Below, in pieces: positions 24,039-35,698 of a stretch of 64,000 nucleotides of DNA. A model generated the notes under the pieces. That model had not been told where the DNA came from. It searched no databases and saw nothing but the letters and a program-made list of their open reading frames with translations. Location of the stretch: the NCBI GenBank assembly GCA_020226215.1, contig CM035225.1, forward strand, positions 14,643,868-14,707,867. Direction: 5' to 3'. The DNA comes from Sindora glabra. Lineage: Eukaryota > Streptophyta > Magnoliopsida > Fabales > Fabaceae. A program made the position numbers and the translations under genes. The stretch's first letter is position 1, and each line of letters opens with the position of its first letter.

Positions 24039-25700
24039 TTTATCAATTTTGGCAGAGTAAAATGAGTGAAAGATATCCAAGTCCATACACAATCACAACC
24101 ATAATGTGCATAACAGCATCATTATTTTCGATTGTGTTTGGTGTTTTGTTTGAGAAGGATTGGAGTGAATGGAGGCTGGGTTGGAATGTGAGGCTTCTAA
24201 CTGTGGCTTATTCGGTATGCCAAACATTGCTTACACGCCATTAATAATTAATTAATTAATGCTATTTAAAAATTGATAATTAATAATGAATGAATATATG
24301 ATTTTAGGGAATAGTGGGATCAGGATTAATGGCGACGGTGATTGCATGGTGTGTCCAGATGAGAGGCCCACTGTTCGTATCTGTATTCAACCCTCTATTG
24401 CTGGTGCTTGTTGCTTTTGTTGGTTCTCTAATGTTGGAGGAGCAGTTCCACCTTGCCAGGTAATATTCTTCACCATTAATTTATATAAACAACACCTCTC
24501 TTTAATTGTTATTGCCTTTTTTTTTAATAATTATATATATTAGTGGAATCATTTTTTTCTTTTTAAGTGAAAGTAAAATGAATAAAATATTGATGAATTA
24601 GAACTAAGAATGAAATAAAGAATTTTGCATCTTTTCCAAATAATTATGTTACTTTTAATTATATTTTAATTCTAATTACGTATAAAGTTTGATTATAATA
24701 TATTCATTTTATCTTTTTATGTTTCACGTAAAAACATCTCCGTCATTTAATATACGCGTATACGAGGCATCCTTTGCTTCACTTAGAGGGGTACTTAAGT
24801 CAAAATATTTGCAGGAGACAGGTTAAGTCATAGTGTTTGCAATGAGAGAGAGATATTGATATGTTTCGCATAGAAAGAGAAAATGAGGGTGTGTGTTAAG
24901 TTAATATCTTGCCGATATGGTGGTGATTTAATATAAAGTACTTTAATTTCATGCGTTGGTCTAATGAAAAATATATTAATTTGAAATAAATTTTACTTAT
25001 TAATAGACAAAAGTGATAACATTTACTGAGAGGGAAGGATTCTATTAATAATAACTCCATTTATTTTTTAAAAGATATTTTTAATAAAAATCTAATTTTA
25101 TTATATATAAATAAAGGAGTATTTTATAAAAATATGATTAAAAAAATGAATCTTAAAACCATAACAAGAAAAAGAAAATAATTTTCTTTTTGAATTTTCA
25201 ACCAAATTCGTTACATTTACTATTGAGTATACTAACTATTTTCTATTATTTTAATAACTTATATTTATATTTTTATGAAAAATTTTTTTTATCAAAACAA
25301 ATGGAGTTCTAATTTTTAAAATGATTATTCATCCTATACGGTGATTAAAAGAAAATTGATATGCAAACATTGGTATTCATATTTGTGATGGAGTAGATGC
25401 TCCAATTTTGATTTTGTAAAATGCAGTGTGGTTGGAGCGGTGCTGATCGTATTTGGACTGTACATGGTGCTATGGGGTAAGGGAAAGGAGATTAAAACAA
25501 TGAACCAATTGATGCCATCAAAATGCCAATACGAAGGCCAAAATAGACTCCAAGTCTTAGTGAGATCCCCGGCACGTGACAAAAGCAACCATATCCATAA
25601 TGATTTGAAGAAGGGTCATGAGAATTCAACGCAATATGGATGCAAAGTGCTGCTTGATGATATACATAACAAGGACATAGAAGTAATTTCACAAAATTAA
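18959..25700 (+). CDS. WAT1-related (nodulin MtN21 / EamA) transporter, gene A, seven exons
   Basis: Exons 18959-19143, 20535-20597, 22054-22170, 22945-23203, 24056-24214, 24308-24459 and 25427-25700 join to 1209 nt, 402 aa, with no stop and GT..AG at every intron (phases 2,2,2,0,0,2). The family comprises ten-helix membrane exporters of the drug/metabolite superfamily. Characterised WAT1 in Arabidopsis is a vacuolar auxin exporter, but substrates differ between paralogs, so none is assigned here. Visible marks: LKPTILMVMVQLAF (helix 1), KLALHDGMSTRVIVAYRF, FGKAAGKAKLIGTLVGIGGA opening exon 4, LGSLLSLGSCFSFAL, KMSERYP, and RGPLFVSVFNPLLLVLVA in exon 6. The two EamA halves span about residues 15-150 and 190-325, followed by a hydrophilic cytosolic tail of about 75 aa (exon 7 end). 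I chose the ATG at 18959 because it gives the family-like N-terminus; an in-frame ATG at 18917 would add 14 residues. Length and exon layout fit the family. Confidence 0.93.
21391..21462. repeat. (CG)n-(TA)n microsatellite in gene A intron 2
   Basis: A short CG run (CGCGCGCGCGC) leads directly into about 28 TA units. It lies mid-intron, away from splice sites. Confidence 0.95.
23983..24036. repeat. (TAA)18 microsatellite next to the exon 5 acceptor of gene A
   Basis: Eighteen uninterrupted TAA units end 19 bases before exon 5, covering where the branch point of intron 4 is expected. The homologous place in gene C has only about three units. The open frames of poly-N and poly-Y here are artefacts of the repeat. 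Confidence 0.95.
25053..25308. mobile_element. Small TIR element (MITE-like) in gene A intron 6
   Basis: The ends are inverted: AACTCCATTTATTTTTTAA at the left and ATCAAAACAAATGGAGTT at the right, with about 255 bp of AT-rich non-coding DNA between. A decayed equivalent sits in gene C intron 6 (about 46048-46310), so the insertion predates the duplication. The family is not fixed; Stowaway-like is one option. Confidence 0.45.
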
Positions 25701-27907
25701 TGCCTTACAAACTCAGCATACATAGATTATTATTAAAATAAAACTGGTATTGACATTTTTAAAATTGTAAGGCACAAATACAATTGATATTGAATAATTA
25801 TAATTTTATTACTAAATGATAATTTATATATACAATTTTATTCTTTATATAAATAATTGCATGTTTAAATAATATAACTGAAGATTTATTTATGAATAAT
25901 TGTTTAAGGGTGCAATTACAATTTTATATAATTTAACAATCATTTTATTAATATGTTATAATTTTAATATCGAAATTATTAATTTTCTTATTAATATTCT
26001 AGTTGCCCTCTTTGCCTTTATATGGGCAGTTTAATTGGTAGGGTTTGGAAAAGGATATATAGATGTAGACACGTAAAATGTATTGGCGCTAGGTGCTTTT
26101 ATTACAAAGAAATTACTCCATTTTATACCTATTTCCATGGAGAATTCTATAAATACTATTTTTTATATAATAATAGAAGTGATAATTTATTTAACATATA
26201 TACTTGTGTAAAATTCTAACTGGAACCTCAAAGAATATAAATTTTAAGGTAATATCTAATATTATTGTATTATTAGAAATACTATTTTTTTATGTTGTAC
26301 AATAAAAGTCAGAAAGAATCGCTTTCGTTTTTATGGTCTATATCAAAACACCTGTTATTCTGGACTGCCAAAAAAAAAAAAAAAACATGTTTTTATGTTG
26401 GGAGGTAGCTCCCATATTTTCCTTTTAAAATTTTGCTTTTGACTGTAAGAAGTTGAGAATTACGGAGAAAGAGTGTACGGGGGAGGGAATCTGTCTTCAA
26501 TTTAATTTGAGAGAATTATAATTTACTTACTTGTATTATTAATATAAATTGAGTTCATTTTGCTTATTTATGATTTGAAATCTCAAAAATTAATCTATTC
26601 ATAATTTATTTTGTTTACCTTAATTATTATTTTATAAAAAACAAACAAATGATTGCTCAAGAAAATAAAGAATGAGACTACAAAAAGGAATGGAAATGAA
26701 ATGAATATTCTATTTTATAATTATGTTTAATAAAACAAAGTTTTGTTGGAATGAAATGAAAAAAAAGCTGTCAATGATAATAATACTCTTGAAAATAAAA
26801 GAAAGTGTAGAAATCAATATATTTTTATATGAAAGATAGTATTATTATTTTTCTAATTTCTATTTGATTCTAATAAACACTAACATTAATCTATTTACAA
26901 CTTTGAACATATAAATGATTTGGGTTAAATTGATGAACTTAAATTATTAAATAACTAAAATGAATTGAATTTAATATTATATTATATTCAATTAAAAAAG
27001 ATATTATATATGAATGTATAATAACACACTTTCTATATTAATTTGATTTGAAATGTATGTATTTAATTCAAAAATAATTTTAATGGGTATGCTGTATTTA
27101 TTTGTATTGTAATTATTTAAAAATATATGGATGACTTATGTATATGTTATATCCATTAGTATTATACATTGTTAAAAAAAGTCAAATCCATTATATTTGA
27201 CAAAAAGTTTGAAATATTTTTAAACTAATGATCAAAGAGAAATGTGAAATAGGATTTATAATTAAAAAGAATATTTTTAAAATTTTAAAAATTTAATAAA
27301 GATAATATAGTTATAAGTCTGATTTAAGAATAATGGAATAAATCATCTCATCATTTTTGCTATGAAATAAATATTCCCTATCATTTAATTGAATGGTCAT
27401 TCCTTAAAGAACAAAAATTCTCATTTTATAATGCCTACAAAATTTAATTTTGGGTTATTCCCTATCCTATTCATATCCCATTTCATTTAATTCAACCAAA
27501 TCCACTCTAAAGCCAATGCAAACTTACTTGCGTAAGCCCATGAAATATATGAAAAAAATTGGTTGGGCCTACAAATACTCACAGATAGCTTACATTTTAA
27601 TTTTTTTTAACTATTAAGAGTGTTTAAATAAGTAAATATGCATACACAAGGATAAGAGATTGAATATTAAATATAAAGAGAAGAAGGCATTTTCAAAGGA
27701 TGTTAGATTAGGTTAGATAAAAAAAATCTATATTTTTTGTAAATTGTAATTGTGTAATTAGATTTTTTTTTCTTTTTTTTTGTTTTATGTGATAAATTAG
27801 TCGAGTAAAGCTAAAAAGTTTATACTAATCATTGGACATTGGATTGAGAATCTAATTAGATTAAAAAAAGTTCCCAAATACTTGAAAAATTATTAAAAGT
27901 TTTAATA

Positions 27908-29430
27908 TAAAAAAGAGTAAATGAGTAAATTCATCTTTGAAGGATTATATTAATATTAAATTAGTCATAAATTTATTATAACATTAATTTAGTCTAATTC
28001 CATTAAATTTGACATCAAGTTGAGTTTATTGTTCGATTGACATCAAATTAATGCTAAAAAATTATGTTAACATCAAATTAATCTTAATTTATATTTTGAT
28101 ATTAGATTATTCCTGTTATAATTATTTTCATTAGCTAACTTGAGTTAAAGTTAAATCTTCTCCTTTCTAATTGTGGACCAATAAAAAATATAAAATACTA
28201 AGTTGAGTTGAAAATTTAACATTTAAGAGAAAATATTCTATTTTGCTCTCAAAGAAAAGATTAAATCTTGAATATCTAATAGTGATACTTATTTAAAAAA
28301 AAATCAATCATTGAATCAAATAATGAGCAAATTCATCATAAGGTAAAACAAGTACTTAATTAAAGTGAGTTAGAATTAAAGTCCTTATTGTATAATAACC
28401 TAACTAAAAAAAAATTGAAAATTTAAGTAAAATGCCTTAAACCTTAATAGTGGTAATAAATAGCATCAATTCAAAAAATAATAGAACTAAATGTCAAAAT
28501 GAATTGCAATCCAAGCAACAAAATCAAGGTCTAAATTGAAAATTATCAACAAAATAACAAACTTTCAAAAGTAAATTATTTTCTTATTAAAAAATAGTGG
28601 CATTAAACTCATATGATAAAAAGTAAAAAGGTAAAAAAGAACCAAAAAAAAGTAAAACAATAACAAAAAAAATAATAAAAATAATAAAAATAATAAATTT
28701 TTAACATTTATTTGTTATTTTTGACGATGTAACTATAAGGTACTAAGCAGTATCTTACTTTAAAGATTCTTATTTTTTATATTTCTCGTTTATGAATGAT
28801 GAAAAGTTTTAAACTTTTGTTGTTTACTTAATAATTTTAGTATGGATCTTAATTTGATTGTTTAGATTAAAATTCATTTTGGCATGTAATGTTATTATTT
28901 CTATGTTGATACTATTTGTTGCTACTATTAAGGTTTAAGGCATCTTACTTAGATTCAAAACATTTTAGATTATTTTATTATATTATAAAGACTTAAAAGT
29001 TAACTTATTTTAATCAAATAGTTCTTTTATTTTTAATAAAATTTTCATTATTTAATTCATTAGTTAATTTTTCAAGTAAATATCATTATTTGATGTTTGG
29101 AAAGTTTATTCCTTTTCTTTCAGAAAAAAATATGATGTTTTCTCTTAAAAATTAATTTTTCCAAGCCAACTCAATATTTATATTTTTAATTAATTCATAA
29201 TTAGATAAGAAAAATTGTAACTACATTCAAATTTTCTAGTAAAAATACTAACGACAAGAGCAATTTAATGTTAAAACAAAAATTAGGACTAGTGTGATGT
29301 TAACAAAATCTTTTAATATTAATTTGATATCAATCTAACGAAAGTGTACTAAATTAACATCATAATAAAATTTTGAATTAATTTAATATTAATCTAATCT
29401 TTTAAAAATAAATTTTCTCGTATACTTAAA
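27908..29430. mobile_element. 1.5 kb element with very long terminal inverted repeats
   Basis: The left arm (about 27908-28545) and right arm (about 28840-29430) are inverted copies of about 600-640 bp. Clear paired blocks: AAAATGCCTTAAACCTTAAT at 28429 with ATTAAGGTTTAAGGCATCTT at 28927; TGTCAAAATGAATTGCAATC at 28492 with GATTAAAATTCATTTTGGCA at 28863; and GGATTATATTAATATTAAAT at 27942 with ATTTAATATTAATCTAATCT near 29381. The central 290 bp is A-rich and non-coding. It resembles a non-autonomous long-TIR (Mutator- or foldback-type) transposon. Its left arm is also present in copy 2 at the window end, so it was there before the duplication. Confidence 0.75.
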
Positions 29431-31850
29431 AAAAAATTAAAGCTACAAAAAATATGAATTCTAAATAAAAATCTCAATCCGTTCCGTGACCACGAACCTC
29501 TTATATTACTTGCGGCCGTCGTGACCATTTTGCATGCCTATGGATTAGTGGTGCCATGAGTTTCACATTCCATGACAAGAGAAATGAAGAAGAGTTGATT
29601 TTCTCTTTGCATGGATGACAAAAGATAGTGGACGGCAAAGAAAATTATAAGGAAGCCATGCGTGGTTCCCACGACTCTCTTTACCAAGGAAAAGAGGATT
29701 ATATATTTTTTCCTGATTCAAAAGAAGAACGTAACTAGCTTTAAGATTGAGTTAAGAAGGGAAATTAAGTTGACAGCGCCTAATTAGTTGAAAAAGGTCA
29801 AGGCCTGGTCGAGCCTCGTCATGCACGTTGAACATTGAAACCCCCACTTGAAAGAGTGGCTGCATCTTTGTTTGATTTTCTTTTTAAAAAAATTCAAGAG
29901 CAACAAACTATCTAATAAATATAAATATAATATTATTTATATTTTTATAGCAAAGTAACATTCAAATTTTTTGATATTTTTTTATTTATGTTTTGTAATG
30001 GAATTTAAAATATTATATGTATATCAAGTATTCCACTTTCATTAAATAAAAAAATAAAAAGCTAATATCATTGCATATATCATATGATTAGTTATGGTAT
30101 TGAAACTTGAGGAAATCTTGCATGGTGCCTCAGTATTTCCATAATGACATTAAGTATGAAAGCACAACTGTTTATATAAAAATTTATAATTTTTTATAAA
30201 ATTTTACAATTTTTTATATATCTTACCACAAAAACAATAATAATTGTACCACAAAAAATTTGAAAATTATTGCAAATTTTAGGAAAAATAATAAATTTTA
30301 TATAAAATATTATGAGTTTTATGATAAAATCTAATAAAATTCATAAAGTCATGTGCATACTGCCTCAAGGATTGAACTCTTCTAAAATATAAAATAATTT
30401 TAAAGGATAAAATATATTATCACAACCTTTAATAAAAAAAACTTAAAGACTCAAAATTTTATAAATAATAAATAAAAAATTAATTTTTAAATTTATAATT
30501 ATTTAATTTTTTAAATTTTCTCATCAATAATCATAATAATATAAATTACCCTTTAAACTAAGTCTTAGATTTTAAAAAAGCCAAATCCAAACTTGAAGTG
30601 CCCTATGAAGTAACCTCAAATACCACATCATAATATGCATGATATGAGTTATGATGTTTGTTTTAGACGTGAAATAGAAGTTGAAGTTTCCATCTCACCC
30701 ACCTGATTAGAATAAGTGAACAATCCACTCAAGAATCAGTGGCTCAATTTGATACATTCTTCGCTCTAATTTGATACATTTTTCGCTCTTGACTCATTGA
30801 GTCACGAAGTCATAAAGACAACATCATTGATCGCCATTATACATATCCGTTACAAATTGTCATGACAATTTATCCCCTATAACTTTAAAAGAATTCTACC
30901 AGACTTTATATTTAATTTTGATTCATTATGAAAACAATTGTACACAATCGCATGCTTTTGCCCGTCATTAAAAAAATTAAATTAAATTTATTATTAGTAT
31001 AAGATATTTTGCATTATCAATAAATAAAAGAAAGACATATCATTAAGAAAATAATAATAAATAAAGAATTTTAATAACTCTAAAAGAGTTTTAACTCTTT
31101 TTTACTAACATGGTAATGTATGAATGAATAATAATGTAAAATTGATTTATATCAATAATGAATTAAATTTAAATTAAAAAATTATAAAAACTCTTTATTA
31201 TTTGTAAAAGATTTAAGTTAATACTGATTTTTATCATCATGGGCTTTCTTTTTATTTTTTATTTTTGGTAAATATAGATTATCATTTTATTTACTAATAG
31301 TATACACTTACAATGAATCAATTTAAATTCTTTCATTTTTTATATTAGTATGTTAAAAATTAATTTTATGAAGATAGTTCCAACACATATTTTGAAGATT
31401 TTTCATTGCTTCTCCGATGATTTTCTTCCTGAATTTATGGATTTTTCATAAAAAAAATTTATATATTTTTTGTTGTTACATTTACTCCTCTTTATTCTAC
31501 CAAATTCAGTGATCATATACCTAAAGATCAGTTAAATCATTATCTTTCAAGGTTCGATTATTGTTGACAGCAACTATGATCCTAAGCCTTTGTTGGTAAC
31601 TTTAAAATGTCACTAGTGTTCTATCCAATTGAATTGGCAGAATATATCTTCCATGCCCTTCTGTATACTTAACATATCAATATTGAGATATTTTTGTTTA
31701 AAAAATTTAAAGTCCTCCTGCTAGTAGCAATAGCAATTTTTCAAAAAAAAAACCAAGATTGACTCGTTTATTTCACATTGACTCCATTGTTTGAGTCATG
31801 AGTGACGTTTGGCAGTAAATAATATGTTCTCGATTCATCTGAATCTTCAC
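29431..31850. other. Intergenic region between gene A block and gene B
   Basis: No supportable gene. A less AT-rich patch at 29480-29860 has no long frame. At 30746-30789 AATTTGATACATT(C/T)TTCGCTCT occurs twice in tandem, followed at once by the palindrome TGACTCATTGAGTCA (about 30790-30804), two abutting TGACTCA bZIP-type sites. A further TGAGTCA occurs at about 31793. Confidence 0.5.
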
Positions 31851-31856
31851 TATTTC

Positions 31857-32068
31857 TCTCTATATAACCCTTTTGCTTGCTTGCAGTGTTTCCGCACCTC
31901 CACTTTTCTCACTCTTGCTATTTACAACACCCTGCCCAAAACATTTATTTGTAGCAGACGGCAGTAGCTGGCGGAGCCGCCGGTGGTGGTGATCGGGCAG
32001 AAAGTGAAATATAACAGTATTACTATTAATTAACAGACAGTAATAAGTAGGAAGTAATTGAAGTGAAG
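31857..32068 (+). promoter_or_regulatory. Core promoter and 5' leader of WAT1-like gene B
   Basis: A good TATA box (CTCTATATAACCC, 31857-31869) lies 200 bp before the gene B start codon, followed by a CT-rich stretch (31870-31925) typical of plant leaders. Transcription would start around 31895-31905, giving a leader of about 165 bases. An upstream TGAGTCATGAGTGACG stretch (31792-31807) carries a bZIP-type core. Inferred from motifs. Confidence 0.6.
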
Positions 32069-35000
32069 ATGAAGAATATATGGAATGGTTTAAAACCAGT
32101 CATGCTAATGGTGGCCGTACAGATTACATTCGCTGCTGTCAATGTGTTGTACAAGCTTGCCATTAACGATGGAATGAGCATGAGAGTGGCCACTGCCTAC
32201 CGTCTTATTCTGGCTTCAGCTTTCACCATTCCTCTTGCTCTTATTTTTGACAGGTTTGCAAGTCTTACTCCTTTCTGTTTATACCTATGAATATTGGAAA
32301 TATACGGAAAGTGTATGTATTAGCCGTGGGTAACGAGATAGGCAGGGATTTAAATTACAGTTACGGATTATAGAAAAATGTGAAAAAATATGGCTAGTTC
32401 AAAATTACAAAAAGTCATAGATGCGGTCTGGTTTGTAATTACAATATTGCAATCATAGATCATTTTTTAAATCGTAGGAGATAGCTTAAGATAGGTTTAG
32501 AATTCGATTGAGTCAAGACCAAAAATCCTTGAATGTATGCATCATTTATCTCATTTATTTATTTATTATTATTATTTAAATTTTATGATACTTCAAAAAT
32601 TTTAAAATCATAACTGATGAGGTCATTTTAAAAATTATTAAATTAAAATTATTTAATTATATTTATTAAAAAATAAATAATTATGATCAAATAATTTTAA
32701 TCTAATAATTTCTAATTCCATCACATCACCTTAAGTTTTATAATCTTTAGGATATCATAACAAGCACCTTATTACTAATATTGATACAATGATGGTGAGG
32801 AAGTTCAAACTTATAAGCTCTAACATACTATTTTCACTATTGATTCACCATTTAGTGACTTAATTATTATTATTATTATTATTTTATATCTTATTATTTT
32901 CATTAATATTATTTTTTAGCACTAATTTAATTTTTCTTTGTTCTTATTGGCATAAATAGATATCTCATTAACCAAATATTCAACATTAGTATATTAAATA
33001 AAACTCATTTAATCCAAAAATGACATTATAATAAAATCAAAAAATATTCCAAATAGTATCTTGTATAAATCTCTAACAACATCTAAGATTACTTATTCTG
33101 TGAAATTTTTTTATAAATCAATACCTTTGAATTTAATTTTTATATAATATTAAAATAAGATTAATATTAGTCGTTAGATGTTACTTTTTTTAAAAAAAAA
33201 ATCAATACCATTACTTATATAATGATATCATGATAATTTTTTAATATCTAAATTTATATTAAATTATAAGAATATCTTAATACAATGTTTTCTTTATTTT
33301 ATAATATTAGCTCATGCAAGGCCAAATTAAGTATGAATTTTGCTTCTTGCAGGGAGAAGAAAGCAAAGATGACATGGAGGGTGCTCTTTATGGCGTTTTT
33401 GTGTGGCTTATTTGGGTATGTTTATGCAAATCCTCGACCCTTTTTTCCCTTTATATAGTAAATTTTATATGTGACATTATTAATTCGAACAATATATAAT
33501 ATAATGTTTATGTATTACAGGGCAACCTTATTTCAAAACCTATACGCTGAGGCACTCGTATTGACATCAGCAACCTTTGTTTCGGCAATCTATAACCTCC
33601 TTCCAGCTTTCACATTTATCTTGGCCATATTTTTCCGGTACATAACAAATTAACAATTATTTTATAAATCTTTCTAAATTCAAAATATTTATTATTATAT
33701 CATTTTAGTTTTATTTATTTTATTTGAATGAGCTAATTCTATATACTTGTAATTATTTTTAGTTTGGAAAAATTGAACTTGGGGAGAGCAGCAGGGAAGG
33801 CCAAGCTGTTGGGAACTATGACAGGAATTGGAGGGGCAATGTTGCTAACATTCTTTAAAGGTGTAGAGATCAATCCTTGGTCTTTCCATGTTGATCTTTT
33901 GCATCAGTCTCAACATCATGTTATTCACTCTGGTATTAAAGGTTGGGGTGTCCTTTGTGCTGTGGGAAGCTGCATCTCTTTTACCATTTGGCTCATTATT
34001 CAGGTTGGTCATGATATTCATTTTGATATCTTATTTTAAATTAATCATCTCAGAATTTTGAAAGTTGTGCATATTTTATAAAATATTGATACTTGACTCC
34101 ATTAAATTAAAAATTTTGATTCTGCCATTGGTCACATTAGATCATCTTACCGTAGGATAATATATTGACTTCTTTAATTTAATAGTCATTTTTTAGTTAG
34201 GTTATAAATATCTTTACAAAGATTTGAAGTTACTTCCTACAGTATCCATAGGGTTTCAAAATTTGAGATACCATAATAAATTCAGAAATCATTAAATTAA
34301 AATTATTCAGTCCCAATTATCCTTTTTTTTTTTAGAATATGATTAAATAATCTCAATCTAATGATTTTTAAAATTGTCATGTTACTTTAAATTTTCAAAC
34401 CTTAAAAATATAATAAAATTCACTAGATTTTATATATAACATGTTATGTGGATTTCTCATCAATGGTTTGTTGAACTGCCATTTAACTTGTTTTGCCTCT
34501 TTTCTTCAAATGCATGGCATAGGCTAAGATGAGCGAGGAATATCCAAGAGACCATTCATGTACAGCATTAATGTCCACAATGGGAGCATTACAATCCACA
34601 ATTTTTGCTCTTTGTATTGATAGGGATCGAAGCCAGTGGAAGTTGGGTTGGAATATTAGGCTTCTAGCCGTTACATTTTCAGTATGTTAATTTTTACTCA
34701 ATCAATTATCCATTATAAGAGCCATACTCTCTTTTAATATGCCCATTATATAAAGATTTTGTTTATTTTTACATAAATGTATTTCGTAAAATAGTGTTAT
34801 AAAATATTAAGATAAAAAAATATTTTGCTTAAGTTAAATATGAATAGTTTAAAAAAATAAATTCCTTTTTATTAAAAGGAATTTATTTTTTATTTACTAT
34901 AATTATAAGTATTATTTTTTAAATTATAAATACAAATGATATTTTTTACAAAAAATATTTTTTAATTAAACCAACGGAACTAATGGAATTGATGAAGCAT

Positions 35001-35698
35001 ATACAAAGTGATCATGTGAATTTTTGTTCTGCAGGGAATTGTGGTCTCTGGAATAATGATAATAGTCATTGCATGGTGTATACGGATGAGAGGCCCGTTA
35101 TTTGTTTCTGTTTTCAACCCATTATTGCTTGTGATTGTGGCTATTGTTGGATCTATGGTTTTGAATGAGCAATTATACTTGGGAAGGTATACACTTACAA
35201 CTTAATCATATCCATCCTTATATTATAATATATTAGAAGTCCTAAATTTAGATATATAATATATTAGAAGTCCTAAATTTAAATTTTCTTATCATTAAAT
35301 GCGTAAAAAAAAAAAATACTCATCGTCTTGCTTGACTTATCACATTATAAATGTGTAAAGTTAATTACATATGATAACTTAATTGTGCATGTTGAAGGAT
35401 AATATTAATCTTCATGTTGATAATTTGATATTATTTGCTTCTGTGGTTATACAGTGTGATTGGATCGGTGATGATTGTGTGTGGATTGTACATGGTGCTA
35501 TGGGGAAAGGGTAAAGAGATCAAAGAGATTGCTGAGAGGGTAGGGCCATCAGAAACCACACAGCAAGAATCAGAAGTTGTTGAGATTTTGGCGGATTCCT
35601 TGCCTGTGGATGATAGAAACATCAAAAGCAGTAATATACCAGCCAAAGATTTTGGAGGTGCAGCAAGATGTGGACATGAAATGAAATGTGCAAAATAG
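32069..35698 (+). CDS. WAT1-related (nodulin MtN21 / EamA) transporter, gene B, seven exons
   Basis: Exons 32069-32253, 33353-33415, 33521-33637, 33763-34003, 34523-34681, 35035-35186 and 35455-35698 join to 1161 nt, 386 aa, without a stop and with GT..AG introns. Exons 1, 2, 3, 5 and 6 have exactly the lengths of those in gene A; exon 4 is 18 bp shorter. Family marks: LKPVMLMVAVQITFAAVNVL, INDGMSMRVATAYR, LTSATFVSAIYNLLPA, LEKLNLGRAAGKAKLLGT, KMSEEYP, RGPLFVSVFNPLLLVIVA and GLYMVLWGKGKEIKEI. Two EamA halves and ten helices are expected, with a polar tail of about 60 aa. The ATG at 32069 (MKNIWNGLKP) is the family-typical start. It is a membrane transporter of unknown substrate, a clear but diverged tandem paralog of gene A. 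Introns are shorter than in gene A. Confidence 0.94.
32582..32762. repeat. Foldback MITE in gene B intron 1
   Basis: Left part TTATGATACTTCAAAAATTT...AAATTATTAAATTAAAATTATT pairs with right part AATAATTTTAATCTAATAATTT...TAATCTTTAGGATATCATAA. The loop is short and the sequence non-coding. Confidence 0.6.
34252..34408. repeat. Related foldback MITE in gene B intron 4
   Basis: GGTTTCAAAATTTGAGATAC...ATCATTAAATTAAAATTATT at the left pairs with AATAATCTCAATCTAATGAT...AATTTTCAAACC at the right. The paired block is similar to the intron 1 element, suggesting the same family. Confidence 0.55.
34852..34891. repeat. Perfect 18-bp inverted repeat in gene B intron 5
   Basis: AAAAAATAAATTCCTTTT, a 4-base loop TATT, then the exact inverse. 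The two arms match at all 18 positions. Confidence 0.9.

Larger units (their letters stand above)
23050..28085 (+). repeat. Copy 1 of the segmental duplication (gene A 3' half and flank)
   Basis: From exon 4 of gene A through its 3' flank the sequence matches, in order and orientation, 36650-37639, 45134-47986, 56785-56993 and 62969-64000. Landmarks present in both copies are the TATGGGCAGTTTA(A/C)TTGGTAGGG stretch (26021 and 47192), TTTGAACATATAAAT (26903 and 56798), and GGGTATG(C/T)TGTATTTATTTG (27085 and 62954). The alignment runs off the window at 64000. The 25701-27900 flank has no gene of its own; a 65-codon open frame at 26022 lacks support. Confidence 0.9.

Noticed and set aside
23871..24244. 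Poly-Tyr and poly-Asn open frames
   Set aside because: They are translations of the (TAA)n microsatellite, fused to the real exon 5 frame on the + strand.
24286..24543. 85-codon open frame as a separate gene
   Set aside because: A shadow frame over exon 6 of gene A; the true frame gives the conserved RGPLFVSVFNP motif.
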